Below, one piece after another: positions 43,057 through 56,409 of a DNA stretch of 64,000 bases. Source of the stretch: Dioscorea cayenensis subsp. rotundata (lineage: Eukaryota > Streptophyta > Magnoliopsida > Dioscoreales > Dioscoreaceae); contig NC_052473.1 of NCBI RefSeq assembly GCF_009730915.1, positions 18,062,100-18,126,099 on the forward strand, in the 5' to 3' direction. The notes beneath the pieces are model-generated. The model saw only the letters and a program-made list of their open reading frames with translations, had not been told where the DNA came from and did not search any database. The position numbers and the translations under genes were made by a program. Numbering within the stretch: position 1 is the stretch's first letter; the number at the start of each line of letters is the position of its first letter.

Positions 43057-46000
43057 TTACTTATTTTGAAACTGAAAACTTTAATGAGAGAAAGATTAAG
43101 CCAGTGAGAATAATAATTCAGATGATTAGTACAATGTAATGCATGTTAAGTTTTTGTTTCAGTGATCAATATGAAGAGAAAAATGCAAAATTGACGCAGC
43201 TATAAACCGAGAAATCAAGTACCTGCCGAAGCATGGCATGAAGGTCATCGCCATCATTATCATCATCGAAGAGAAACGTACCATCTGCAATTGAAGGCTC
43301 ACTGAGATAAATTCCTGATTCTGCATAAGAAGTTCCATGCAAAGGCGCCACTGCGTGATTGTCCACATTCAGAGTAGCTTCATTGTTCTGCGCTCCCGAG
43401 CTTGGACCTGTCTTTGTATAGGCACCAGACCCCCACTGCACATCTATTCCCGCAAACCAAAAGTTTGGTAATATAAGCATCATTCTCATGTAGCGAGAAA
43501 ACTCAATATGTCAGAAGACTCAGAACATAAATGCAATTAAATACATTTCTGTTAGATGCTTACCTTGCTTACTTGGAATCACTGAAACCAGTGGAGCTGT
43601 AGATTGATACTGCTGATTACCATGTTGTGCAAGAGAGGAGTTAACATCCGTAACAAAACCAGTAGTCCATCCAGTTGATGGCCCAGAAGCAAAAGTTGGC
43701 ACAGGTGGAATAGAGCTAGGCAGAAAATTTTGAGATGTTTTGCGGATATAATCATTGATCTGATCTAGAGTTGAAATGAAAGACTGTTGATTTCGATAAT
43801 CCAGTGTTGCTTGTCGTCCAGTGAGATCAATCAATGCAGGATATGAAGGAGATGAAATATGCCTTATCGTTTGCTGGCTACCTAGAGAGGTTGATGGCCT
43901 TGTCTGCACCAGAGCATTTTGATTGCTCATAGGATGTGAAAACATTGGTGTCTCTCTGACTGGAGCTGCAGTTTGATTATTTGGAAATCCAGCAACCCTT
44001 AAATCCTCAGTCAATCTTCCATTATCTGGGACTGGCTGAGTGAGAGCCAAGGCCATAGTTCTTTGAGGTTTCGCCTTTACTCCACTTGTATCAGCACCTC
44101 CACTGGCACCAGCACCAGCATCACCTTCAACAATGTTAAAAAAATCTCGCCCATATAGCCGAAGTGCCCTCCTGTACTTCTGCGTCACACCGAAGCTACA
44201 AAATGAGACTTCAGAATCATCCTCTATTCAAAAATTATGAGCAACACAAATTTGAACTTACCTGCAAATGGCTTGCAACATTTTGTCTTGACAACCCAGG
44301 CACACCCATCACCTCGAGTATTCTTTTTGGACCAGCCCCTGAGAAGAAAAAATAATTTTCAAGATTCTGGAATAAAATTGCCATATTAAATAATCTCTTA
44401 TACTCACTATCTAAGCCAACTGTGTTAACAGCTCGAACGAACACAGCATGCAAGTCACTCGACCATGTAACCCTTGCTTTTTTGACAAGGGAACTATCTT
44501 CATCAGACACATTGGCTGGTAATTCATTTTCCTTTCCCTTTCCTTGGTCCGGATGATCATTTCCAGATGCCTGACTGGAACCATCACCTGATCCTAGTGG
44601 CAGAGCAGCAGTAGCCGACGGATGCTCAAAAGCTGTCTCCGACATTGATTTCTTAACGACATGCTTCCAAATTAATTTAAGTTCTTCAAAACGGGCAGGT
44701 TTCACCATATAGTCACATGCACCATGCTCTATACATTTTGTCACAGATTTTGTATCACTGTGAATAGAAAGCACTGGATAAGAGTGAATTCAATTACAAT
44801 GTTAGTAAATAAAGTAGGCAAGCAACAGAAGAAACCGAACACATTTTATTTTCACAAGGTATCAACTCACTGATTACAGGTATATCCATCTCTACAACAA
44901 TTGACTCCAGAAGCTGGAATCCATCCATATCTGGCATCTGGACATCAATGATTACCAGATCATAGGCATCACTATTCTGCCTCAGTAAGTTTAAAGCAAG
45001 ACATGGATACTGGGTTGCAGTCACTGTATATTAATAACCATAAAGAATGTGAGTAATATTTATGATATAAAACTTGTTAAGAAAGGATGTTCTAATGTAG
45101 AATACGACATTTTACGTGGTGCACATGCATATGTAATAAAGCAATAACGTTAAACCAGACAAAGTTTAGCAAGATGAACGAAGAGAAACAATTTAAGTAA
45201 GATGAAGAAGGAATTTTTGTCGTACATGAGAGCACTATAAATTATAAATCATGGAAAATTGCGAAGTATCATAGGCCAGTAGTAAGTGAACACGTGGTCA
45301 TATAACTTAAATTTCTCAATGTAATGACACGTAAAATGCTCGACAAAAACGGCATGGTGTAATGGAAGTGAGCCAGGAGAGAGATAGTTATTTGAGTCCT
45401 TTTCATCTCATCCTTCATGAAATTTTGAAATCCCATTTTCAATAAATGGAAAGCTTAATTGCATGTTTATTTTCTTCTATCAATGCCAATGAGCATTTTG
45501 ATATCAATCGAGATTGCATCAAGCTTGTCCCATATATCATTCTCAGCTGCCTTAAGAAAATTTATCAATGTATCTAATGTTATTGTTTTGATAGGTAGCA
45601 TTAGTTCACTTTGCCTACAAGACAACACAAGGACAATTTATATTATTCCTAAATTGGAGCATTGAGAATAGGCAGAGTAAACTGGTAGATGAACAAAGTT
45701 TCAAAGGGATTATACAAATGTGATGGGATTTTGAACAAGCAGTCTTTCCAATTACTACTAAAAAACAAAACACTGAGAAACACCTACATTGAAGGGCATA
45801 GATCCTTTAACAAGGTCACTAATACAACCATATATATATATATACACATAATTAAAAAAAATTCAAGCTTTATATGCAAGAAACCATGATTCTTTCCTCC
45901 ATAACTAAGCTACTACAACATTCAGAACTCCAATACAGTGATTCAATCCAATCAATGCGCAACCAATCAACAAGAAAAACAATTAAAGAACCAAAAATTT

Positions 46001-46318
46001 GAACATCCACAACATAATTACTTCTCTATCGCAAAGAAAGAGTCCAATTAAACTAAAGATTTAAAAAAGAGCGAGAAATCAACAGTAAGAAAACGAAAAA
46101 GGAAAGAATCAAAGATGGAAATTTGAGAGAACTATAATCAAACCCAAAGAGGCAATAAATTAACCTGCATAACCGCAATGCAGGAGAAGGATCTCCAGAA
46201 ACTTGAGACAAACCAAGTCATCATCCACAGCCATGACTCGCATTCCTTTGGGGAAGTTGCTGTCAAAGTTCCTCTGCCGCCGGCGCCGCCGTGACGATCC
46301 TGCAATAGCTCTAACCAT
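43057..46318 (-). CDS. Type-B two-component response regulator (cytokinin-type)
   Basis: Nuclear transcription factor of the His-Asp phosphorelay; type-B ARRs receive phosphate from HPt proteins in cytokinin signalling. Exons by eye: 46318-46165, 45023-44871, 44773-44408, 44338-44262, 44179-43564, 43443-43223, 43071-43057; total 1,602 nt, 533 aa, stop TAA. The receiver domain (about residues 25-145) has the acidic pair in MAVDDD, the phospho-acceptor Asp in LVIIDVQMPDMDGF and the Lys in YMVKPAR. The GARP/Myb-like B motif reads KKARVTWSSDLHAVFVRAVN, then PKRILEVMGVPGLSRQNVAS and HLQKYRRAL. A Gln/Ser/Pro-rich activation region follows, then a short C-terminus LRQFQNK. The intron 4 acceptor is placed to give HLQ-KYR. 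A four-codon upstream ORF (MADH) starts at about 46373. The sequence after strand 4 (MLSIHSDTKS) differs from the usual MSADD-type motif. Confidence 0.88.
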
Positions 46319-46389
46319 CCTGCGATCGAGATGAGAACTCCGAATGATCAACAAAACCCTAATGATCCGCCATTGAAGCGCTTCCGAGC

Positions 46390-47254
46390 TCCAAAACCAG
46401 AGAGAAGCTCTGTGAGCTTGTGAGGCTTTTGCTTTCTCGCAAACGAGGGAGAGGTATAAGAGTGGAAATGAACGGCTGAGATCATTTAGGTGTACGAATC
46501 TTGAGGCAAAAGTTTCTAATTATGGAAAGTAGTCAGAATTCAACAGTATCTTTTGTCAGATTTCTTCAGTTGCTATTTTTAGACTGCAAACGTCATCACT
46601 TGGGAAACCGTTTCTCTTTTTTTTTTTAATTTATTTTTGTGAGAAAATTAAAAATGGACTTTTTGAGTAATTCTTATAAATTAAAATAAATAAATATGTG
46701 GTTATGTTGTTTTTATTTTTATTTTATAAAGTTATACAAATGCAAATACTAATCTTATCAGTTTTTTACTGCATTCAACTACTATTTTGTGAATATTAAA
46801 AATACTAAAAAATTCGCTAAAATACTACTTCGATTACAAGCCTATTTATACTGATATAAATATTACTAACTGGTCATCAAGAACGACAAAAATTTAAATT
46901 AGCTATTGTTTTGATTATAAATGCAGTATTATAATAATTACCTATATTGATGCCGAAAACGACAAAATTTTGTTTAAGTGATATTTTGAAAATTAACTAT
47001 AAATTTACCTTTACCAATAATGGTGTCATACAATCATATACAAATTTAGCATAAAATTCAATTCTATAACTTTTCTCTCATATTTCTAAACAAAAAATTT
47101 TATATAAAAATTAATCCACAAACATCACATAAATAGAATTATTCAAAGCTGACCCTCTATTAACTCATGTAACAAACAATTTACGTGTTACATTTTTCCA
47201 AAAACTAGGCAAATGAAAGCAATAAAAAGTATCTTAGCAAATGCCAACACCCAA
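46390..47254. other. Intergenic: response-regulator 5' side to WD40 3' side
   Basis: Holds the presumed promoter and 5' UTR of the response regulator, then AT-rich spacer and the 3' UTR of the WD40 gene. No gene or repeat is identified. Confidence 0.5.
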
Positions 47255-50200
47255 TTAGTTGTCATCAAGCATTTTATCCACATAAACATCCTGCAAATCT
47301 TGATATAATTTGCTCCATTGTTGGGCCACTTGAGCAGATCTTGCACATTGCATCCTTAGTTTTTCAACCTCCATTTCCGTGGCTCTCGATGAATTCTAAA
47401 AGATGAAATGAACATGGTCAAAACTCCTGTCAATATTTGAAGAAATTTATGATAACACAAACAATCTGTAAAGTTAGAGAGTTAATTTTGAAGACTATTA
47501 GTATGTTGATTACTGAGGTTAAAGAAGAGATTGCAGTAATTTCAGAAAAAAAAAAAATAAATAAATAACACTTCTAACATCTCTGACACTTATTCAGAAA
47601 TGGAATGCTATTATGCTACTGATCAAAGAGAGTTGCATAAAAGATGAAGACTGAGGAAACCTGTAGTTCTTTAATTTGATTCTTCATCACAGTTGAACTG
47701 CAATATCCGGTGTCCAGAGGTTCACGTGTTGGCTGAGGAACAATCACAGCCTGGCTTTCAAGTTCACCATCAGTTGAGTTGATGTACTTATTTAATGGTG
47801 GTGGCATTGACAAATGCATCCGCTTTCGGGATTGGAGAACTTGAGAATCTGAGCAGGATTGTTGCCGGACAATAATAACATTATTGACAGGACCTGTAGC
47901 AAAAAATATATATGATTGCATTGATGGAACTTTCATCACTCAACAAATATTGACCAAATTGTAAAGAGCTGCAAATACACCATGATTAAACAAAATATGC
48001 CATTACCAAAAAATAAAATAGAGTTCATAAAGTAATTGACTATACATAACTTCACTCTCACAGTATGAAACAGTGCAAGAGTAATCAAACATATGGGTTC
48101 AAGATTGACACAGGCTATTGACTTCTCTACTTCTTCAATTGTTATGGCTGGGTAAATGAGTAGATGCTCAACTAAATTGAAAACTGAAAAGCATAGGAAC
48201 CAAAGCAAGTCTAACATCCTGGGATGAGTTGAAGCCCAAAGAGCCGACTCAAGAAAAGTGAACACGGACACAACAACCAGTTCATTCCATTGAAAAGAGA
48301 GACCATGATTTTTATTTTTCTTCATATGATGCCCAACATAAAACAGAATCAAGAAAAGAGAGAAGGACAGTAGATCTATTCAGAGTGCAAAATAACCATA
48401 TTAAATCATCCAATAAAGGCCAGTGTATTCTTCATTTGCACCTTTCATATGTTTTAGAACTCGAACGACAAGCTTCTTTTTAGCATCCCAAACTCTAACT
48501 GTACCATCTTCGGACCCCGACACCAATGTAACACCGTCTATGCTAAATGCTAGGCAAGTAACTGCTTTGCTGTTCAAGAGCACATGGAGAGATTGAAACA
48601 GATAGGTAACATAAAAGAAAGAATGCCATAAAATGTAAGACCAAGCATATACAAAACAATCAAAATAGAAAAAAAAATTAAGAACCTGTGATCGGTTAAG
48701 GAACCTATAATAAACAAGCCATGGCTGCTGTCAGGATTATGTTCCCCATTAAGTGCAACAATATATATCTTGCCATCCCTACCACCAGCATAAAATGCAT
48801 GTTCACCGGGATCCATAGCAATGGCATTGATAATAGCGGGGAAGTAAACAGTCCTCAGCAGCCTGCCTTTGGACAAGCTCCAGATCTGAAACATGTGCAA
48901 TAGCATAGTCAAAACAAGGATCTGACATGGAAGTATAATAATGCAGAGAAGCACATGGACACCAAATTTCTGTTTTGAAACAATGAATCATTAAGTTGCC
49001 AGCAGAGAAAAAGACAAATACAGGGCAGAGAATTAAGAAACTAGTACTAAATAACACCCAAGCCCAAACACAAACACAAGGCAAACACCATACCATAAAG
49101 AGTAACTTTTGAGTTTGACAGAGGTCAAATTTAGTGCTGAGATATATGTTACAAGGATTAAAATTCCAGTAGTTTCGTGAATAGCGAGTAAGGTACAGAA
49201 AGAATTAGGAACCACAAATACAAACTACAATAAAATATAAGCTTAGAATTTCAATGCCAACAAGATCATTGACAATGGATGATAAGCTAATACATAAATT
49301 AAACCACTTCCTATCACCAGAAGGATGCAAAAGGGTATAATTCCTACAATGTTATTATTTCCTCAATGGACTGGTGTCGTACCCAATGATTTATCAGTGT
49401 CTAAAAATTCTATGTCAAGATTCATAAAACAAAAGTAAACTGGTGGCCAGGTGTAAGTTTGGGGAGGACGCAAAACAACCTGATTACAATTACAACCTGG
49501 AGAATAAATTAACTAACAGTTAACTCTTGCCGACTTCTAAATCAAAGCAAGTGAAATGGATGGGACACAAATAGAAGATTGCCCAGGAACAACAATACTA
49601 TGTGACAACAAGTACTTCAATTTCCAAAAGAGACTTCCATTGTATCATTTGCTATCCACAACATGCTACTTTCTAAAAGCAAAGTCACTAGACTACCGAT
49701 TCCCGATGGTTGTTCAAAGCAAAAAGAACAAAACTTTTGATACGAAACCACCAGCCACGAACTTCAAAGTGAAAAGCAGAGACATACCAGACCTTGCAAG
49801 TGCGATCCTCAGACGATGATACAATGATGGAGTTGCAAAACCCATGACCAGAAACAACATCAGTCACTCGCAAACTATGCTCTGAGAAACTATAGACATA
49901 CAAATTCCTCACTGCCTCTTTCCCAATCTCATCAAACATCCTGCCCACACATCAAACAAGACCCAAAAAAAAAAAAAATGATTTTTCAAAACAGACAGTC
50001 CCTAAAGAAGCAAGGCCAGAAATCAGTACATCAAAAGTGACCACACTCTGACACTCCCATCCACAGATCCAGAGATGAGCATGGATTCATCATCTGACAA
50101 GGTGAGACAAGTAACAGAACGGTAATGGGCATTCCACTTGCTAAGCAACTTTCCACTGGACACCTGAGAGAATAAGATTGATACTGAAATAACTGAAGAG

Positions 50201-50737
50201 AGAAGTTAAATGGTACGATAAGCTCATCAAACAAGTAAACCAAACTGGAGCTTTGTTTGGAAAACTGGGAAATTTGAAACCTTTAGACAAAATTGAGAGA
50301 AAACAAGATTGAGAACAGCTCACCTCCCATAAATAGATGGATCCCGAGGAGCCACCGCCGAAGATGAAAGTTCCATCGGAGTTGGAGAGAAGCGGACAGA
50401 TTGGCTCAGCGGGAAAGCTCCGCACCTCCACCTGAGGCTGCAAACAGGAGAAGTAGATCAGGAATGAAGAAACAGACACAGAGAGAGAAAGAGAGGGATA
50501 AAGAGTGGTGATTGATACTTTATCCCAGGAGAAGAAGAAGATGGGGGCTGAGGTGGAGGAGGGGTGGTCGGGGAGCTGGGAGGCTGCAAGGAAGCGGCCG
50601 CAGCCAACCGCGAGGAGGCCAGCAGGAGCGCAGGCGCAGGGACGGTGGCGTAGACGCTCGGAGCCGGATCTGAGGTCCCAGCAAGCGATGCCGGCGTCCA
50701 CGGCCGAGGTCGCGAGCACCAACTCATCGTCCGCCAT
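47255..50737 (-). CDS. RID3: WD40 protein, ROOT INITIATION DEFECTIVE 3 / IPI3 (WDR18) type
   Basis: WD40-repeat protein of the RID3 type, related to yeast Ipi3 and human WDR18, which act in ribosome large-subunit maturation; Arabidopsis RID3 is needed for meristem formation. Eight exons: 50737-50519, 50437-50324, 50163-50030, 49940-49793, 48885-48686, 48569-48442, 47893-47661, 47395-47255; 1,317 nt, 438 aa, the same length I recall for Arabidopsis RID3. Blades are visible as GIACWDLRSG, GSSGSIYLWEV, ISGSVDGSVRVWS, VSSSEDRTCK-IWSLSKGRLL, YAGGRDGKIYIVALNG and SGSEDGTVRVWDAKKK. A coiled-coil-like C-terminus follows (EMEVEKLRMQCARSAQV). The exon 4 donor must be GTCTGG to keep CK-IW in frame; a GTATGT 5 bases on would create a stop. 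The ATG lies 104 bp from a divergent tRNA gene. Confidence 0.9.
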
Positions 50738-50840
50738 TGCTGAAGATCCAACTGAATCAAAGGTCGTATATATGAGGGTTTTGATAGGGTTTTAAAATAT
50801 TTTATATTATATATTTCTATTTCAATCATTTCGACACCAA

Positions 50841-50913
50841 GCGCCCGTGGCCTAATGGATAAGGCGTCTGACTTCTAATCAGGCGATTGTGGGTTCGAGT
50901 CCCACCGGGCGTG
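50841..50913 (+). tRNA. tRNA-Arg (anticodon UCU)
   Basis: A 73-nt cloverleaf. The acceptor stem GCGCCCG pairs with CGGGCGT (last pair G-U), then discriminator G. The D arm contains gcctaatggataaggc. The anticodon stem-loop ctgacttctaatcag has TCT in the loop. The T arm is gtgggttcgagtcccac. No intron. The internal A and B boxes are intact. It is divergent from the RID3-type gene, with their 5' ends about 0.1 kb apart. Confidence 0.97.
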
Positions 50914-50919
50914 TTATTA

Positions 50920-51781
50920 TTTTTATTTTTTTCATAATATTCTCAATTTTCCTTTAAAAACATCGACTCTTGATTTTTTTAAATTATTTTTTTTTATTTA
51001 AACAACATGAATCAGTTCTCATTTTTTTTTTTTAGCTGTATTTATATATTCCTATGGGAAAAAAAAAAGTTTGTATTGCACTGTAAACATATCTTCAAAC
51101 ATTAGAAAAAGAATTATAATATACACAAACTTAAGTAAACATATATTTCATCCATAGCTCAGGTAGTTCACCATATTAATTTATCCATGTTATTATATAT
51201 ATATATATATATATAATCAATTACTTGGTTTAGTTTAGATATGTGAAAGCCAACTAAACAAAATATCTCACTACAACATTCAATCAATTTTAACCAAATC
51301 ATACGCATTGACATAAACATAGATATATACACACACATATTGATCATCTTCCAAGCTAACAAACTGTGAGAACTAGAAAAATTTTAAGTGAAATATAACG
51401 CCTCAACTCCCCATTCAAGCCAAGCAATAAACACCACAAATTAAGTAATTGATAGTAGCATCATCAGAATTCAAGTGGTTTTAATACACTACGCCAAAAA
51501 CATCTAAAAAGTCTTAGACATCTTTACATCCTAGTGATTTAGCATAAATCATCCTCCAAAACTAAGATTGTTTCGTCGATGTATAGCCGGTCTTCAAGGA
51601 AGGATGTGTGCATTAACAAAATATAAATGTCAAAACAACAGCATAACTTACTATACAGATATGCACTGTATACAAGTAGATTAGACTTCTGATCAACTTG
51701 TATTCTCTTGTTTGATGATTATTGCTGACACTATAATCTGTAAATTGTGCCAGGAAGTCAGATAACAACTGATGAACGTAA
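50920..51781. other. Spacer and CBP60 3' UTR
   Basis: AT-rich sequence after the tRNA with a T run just downstream (about 50921-50932, a plausible Pol III stop), a TA run at 51195-51216, and the 3' side of the CBP60 gene. No further gene is seen. Confidence 0.5.
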
Positions 51782-54700
51782 CTAATCATCGATCTCAACA
51801 AGTTGAGCTCTCCTTTCTGCAGCTTTCTTCCTGATAAAAATGCCCCATCTCATAGCTGCTTTGATTTTAAGCCATCCAGCACAAGCCCGACCAGAGGACC
51901 GGGACCGATCCTCATCAAAGTTGAAGTTCGGGAAAGGAGAATAAGATGAATAGCCCAATCCATCCTCATGTATAACTGAAGCTCCACCCATGCTGAAGAC
52001 ACGAAGCAAATGCTGCATATCTTCATTTTCAAGAATTTCATGACTTCTCATGCGGATCTCTTCCTCAGAGAAAAAATCATCGACGGCCTGGTTGTCCCGT
52101 TGATGAGGGGTCCAGTCCTCGTTTGAATTTAAGTTTGTTGATAGGACAGGTGGATTCAGGGCCTGGAACTCTATGGTTGTCTGCGGTGGAGGTCCCAACA
52201 CCAGTCCCATGCTGTTGATTTTATTAGTTTGAGTTTGGGGAGATGAGCTGACTAACTGGTTTTGTGGAGCAAGTGAAGTGATTTCAAATTGTGTGTGTCC
52301 ATTGGATGGCATGTGCTGGTTATGGGTGGAGTATTTGATTAATTGATTCCCATTGTATTCGGTGGAGACTCCTGAAATAACAAATGAAGAAGTCAGGAAT
52401 CCATACTATTTTAACTTATGGAAGATGGGGGGACCAGCAAAATAATTTATGTCTATCCACAATGAAAGTGATCTTGTTGCCGGTGACCAATAATGGACAA
52501 TGCAGAGCTACATATGAAATACACATTCATCTTACCTCCGAGAACTCCTGCATCAACAGTTGGTTGATCAACAGCTGTGATGGCAGGGAGCTGTCGATAG
52601 ACTTGCTGATCATATGAAGTGGGATAATTTGCTTGACCTGACAATGATTCCTTTGGAGAAGCAGTGGCCTTCTTCTTCTCCTTGAAGTTCAAGAGAACCT
52701 TGCCATCATACTCAATAACCTGCATCCAATCATCATAGGCCCTCTTCACCAATGAATCAGCAAAGACCTGCAAAATAACAAATGAAATATACTATCTCAG
52801 AATTCATCATATTTACTTTCATTTTCACCTGAAAATACAAAGGGATGCATTTTGTTAGCAGTCTTATATATTATATTAAAAAAAAAGTATATATATGAAG
52901 AACATTTGCCTTTTGGCCGTCCGCAAGAGATTCGGCTGAGTAATATTGTCCGCCAGCAATTAACCCTGTGAACTCATATATGTTGTTAAAAATTGCCCCC
53001 ACACTTCTCGTATTATCAGCATAATACACATAATGCTTTCCGCTCAAAACACAAGTCTTAGCATGGTCCACAAGAACCTCCCACATCTTATTCGACATGC
53101 TGCTACCCAGAATCTAAAGCATTAAGAGAAAATTGATAAGAACCGCAAGCCATGAGCACAAGGAAACAAACAATTTGTATAAGGAATCTTACTTTCCGCA
53201 GCCTTTGAGGATCCCTGACAACAATACGGAGAAAATCTTCTACTGTGTGGATTCCAGCCTTATTCAACCTCTTGTGAAATGAACCATCCTTGCCGATCTT
53301 CTCCAATCGCCATACCTCATCTTTCAAGGCAGGTGGAAAGTGTTTCTTGTATACTAAAAATAAAAAGAAATCAATTTAACCACAAACATGTTCCATGACA
53401 AACTAAAGAACCAAGCAGTGGAAACGAGCAGCAGGCTTACATTCCCCTCTGTGATCCTTAACCATAAATGCTTCTGTTTTAGCCTCTCGAACACGAATAC
53501 TCTCACAGAAGCCTGATGCAATTTTCAAACCAAGCCTAAATTTCCTACTTCTTATCCAGCTACTGTTGTCAGTGAAGGTAAGCTCCCCTAGGGTTCCTAC
53601 CCCTTCTTTCAAGGATATCTGTAAGTCTCCTGTCAAAAGTGGCCTCTTTCCTTCCCGTTCTTTGACTACATGACTTTCAAATTCTTCTTCAGTCCAGTCA
53701 TCATCATCTTCATTGTTGAAATCACCCTCAAGGACAACAACATCAAGTTTTGCAGATGACTCAGGTCCTGTGGTTATGACACGACCAGAGCTGGTGTCAA
53801 GTAATACAACATGTATTGCAGCACCCTGCTCCCCTTCAACTTTTCCTCCAGTGAAAAGTGGTTGTGATAATCTTGACTTGAACTGCAACTGCAGGTTTCT
53901 TCCATCAGGTCCTTCTATTTGTTTCGGTGAAGATCTGTATTTCATACAGAGAGAGATAATGATAGAGTAAGTTTATCTTGATGAATAAGTCCACCTCACC
54001 TACCATTGCTGCTCCAGGAATAATTCTACATCCAAACAAGTATCTAAGAAAATATTTAGAAGATTGACTGAAACAACTTATAGCTCTTCTAGAAAATTAC
54101 CAATCACTTCTTACTAAAATTCTTATTAACTAACATTAACAAATACCTGTTTGCTTTTACAAGAACACAGAAACAAGTGTAGAAGCTCCGAGACAAATTA
54201 TTTTAGAAAAAGGTTGCACTAGAACTGCACCATATCATATAATCATCAAGGGAAAAGGAATTCAGTTATTGACTAAACTGTGACAACCATAATTGAACTA
54301 TTAATTTCAAAAGTTATTGACTAATTATCCAATACTTTTCATGATTAAATAATTAAAGCCATGCATTATTAATCAAAAGGCACCTCTTTCTGTTAAGTTG
54401 CATCTATGACTGGTGGGCAAGATTTCCATTCAAAAGAAAAACTTGAGAATGTATATTATTCAAAAAAATTATTTTCTTAGCTTCATATGACCATCAACAA
54501 AAGGAAAATAACTTTAGCACTCCTTCCATATAATTCTGTGCAACAGATGGTACGCCTATTGCCAGCTGCCAAAGAATCTATGGCTGTATAACATTCACCA
54601 ATTTTTTTCATTATACATAGATGAGTGACATGAGTCAAAAGATTCAATTAAATTCCCAACATATTATTATAATTATACTTAAGAATAGTCCATTAGATAC

Positions 54701-56207
54701 AAAGTCTAAGAAGTTCCTAGTGTTCTGCCAAACGAATGTCAATCTCATACCTTCCCGGCAGTTTTGCGGGTCCCAATTTTGCCAAAGCACGTTCCACTTC
54801 TTCACTGACCTATTTAAGCCAAAAAAAAAAAAATAAAAAAATAATCAAACAAATAGCACAAACATATCTTGGTTCTTCAAAGGCAAGATCAAAAGTAGAG
54901 TAAATAATACTTTAAAGGGTATAGTTGCCTCATTTATCAGAGAAATTTAAGCAATCTTAATGAAAAAATTCAGAAGAATTAAATATTTCATGATTCACTG
55001 ACTCTTCATGTCAGTCTGCTAGAATAAAGTTGGAATAAACATAGAACGAAACGACACTATGCCTTAGTTCACTAAATGAAGCAAAAAGTATTGTTGGAGA
55101 TGCTCACAACTCTCCGAAGGACAGGCTCCAATGATGAACAAAGTTTCTGCAGGCTATCAACCTTGAGTGCTTCCACAATCACGCTGCATGGAATGCATAA
55201 CATATTAACATATAAATACTTGATAAGAAGGGAAAAAAAACATAAACATGACCAAAAGAAAACACTGTATAGATTACATAATACTTAGCAAACATAGTAA
55301 ATAGAAAGGATAGAGATGTAAAAACAAATAAGAAATAATGAAATAAGACATAAAAGAAATGAATGAAAAATAACCAAAGGAAAACAAAACTAAACTAAAC
55401 TTTATCAGCACATCTCCTTTCATTTCCTTATCAATATTATTTTTTTCTTCTCCATTCTTCTATTTTTCCTCAACCCCAATACATCCAGAATATCCACATC
55501 TTCGGATCCTCCTTCCCTCTTCTTTTCCAATACCTATGAACAATACTATAAGTGGTAATCCATAAAGAATAGCCATATTTAAGAGCAAGTTCAACTACTG
55601 ACACAACTTCCAGTACATAGCCACAAACCAGTGTGTTTGCTCTCAGCTAGCTTATTGTCTCAACCAACATCACTGATCTGTCAGTTTGAAAGGCTCAAAG
55701 AAACCATTTGTTCATCTACAATCTCGGAATAAAATAAGAGACCTCTAAGGAATGAACTGAGAAAACATAACAACTGAGTTTCCATTCCAGTTGAAATTGA
55801 AATCACAAGATCATTCATTTCTCAACACTCTGCTCTCAACGAACTCTCACCAACCACCCAATCCAAACTAAAATCCAATTTTCTCCCCCATTTCTCACCA
55901 AAAGCCCGAAAGTCGCAATCTTTCCAATAAATCTCGATCCAAAACTCCAAATAAACAACGAAACACTCTAATTAAACAAACCCCCACCGCGGAGGAAAGT
56001 GATCAAAACAACACAAGAAGAAGCTATAAAACACAACAATTTCAGAAAAAATAACTTCTAATTCCATTCATTCTTATACCTAGCAAGAGCGGGAACCTTA
56101 GGGCGCTTGGGCTCAGGGTGGATGGCCTCCCCATCAGCAGGGTCAAGCCCTCGCTTCTCCCTCGTCATCGTCCCACACCGATCCAAATGCCTACTGCTCC
56201 TCTGCAT
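51782..56207 (-). CDS. CBP60: CALMODULIN-BINDING PROTEIN 60 family protein
   Basis: Plant-specific calmodulin-binding, DNA-binding protein; family members regulate salicylate-linked immunity and development. Exons: 56207-56080, 55183-55108, 54809-54751, 53934-53441, 53353-53193, 53113-52910, 52767-52536, 52371-51782; 1,944 nt, 647 aa. The N-terminus has MTREKRGLD and a basic [11 protein letters not shown], then [20 protein letters not shown] and [18 protein letters not shown]. The central DNA-binding region starts [20 protein letters not shown] and includes [20 protein letters not shown] and [19 protein letters not shown]. The C-terminal segment ending [20 protein letters not shown] is a basic amphipathic helix like the calmodulin-binding site of the CBP60a-g type. 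Start chosen at [10 protein letters not shown]; the frame is open further upstream but lacks family likeness. The intron after GQK begins GC. The paralog within the family (a-g) is not resolved. Confidence 0.92.
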
Positions 56208-56409
56208 CCTCTTCGATCCAACAACCCCTAGATCCCACCTCCTTCCTCTCGGATCTCCCCCAATCCAAACCCTAAAACTCGCAAGGAAGATCGAGGAACG
56301 GGAGTAGAAGACGATGCTGAGCTTGTCTATGCTTTTAATGGCGGCCGAGTGGTGAAGACTTCCAGCATAGACTTCTCCGCGGTAGAGGTTAATCTCTTGT
56401 CCTATCAAT

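Noticed and set aside
47936-48352. 138-aa - strand frame within the WD40 gene
   Set aside because: It lies in the intron between exons 6 and 7 and has no domain likeness.
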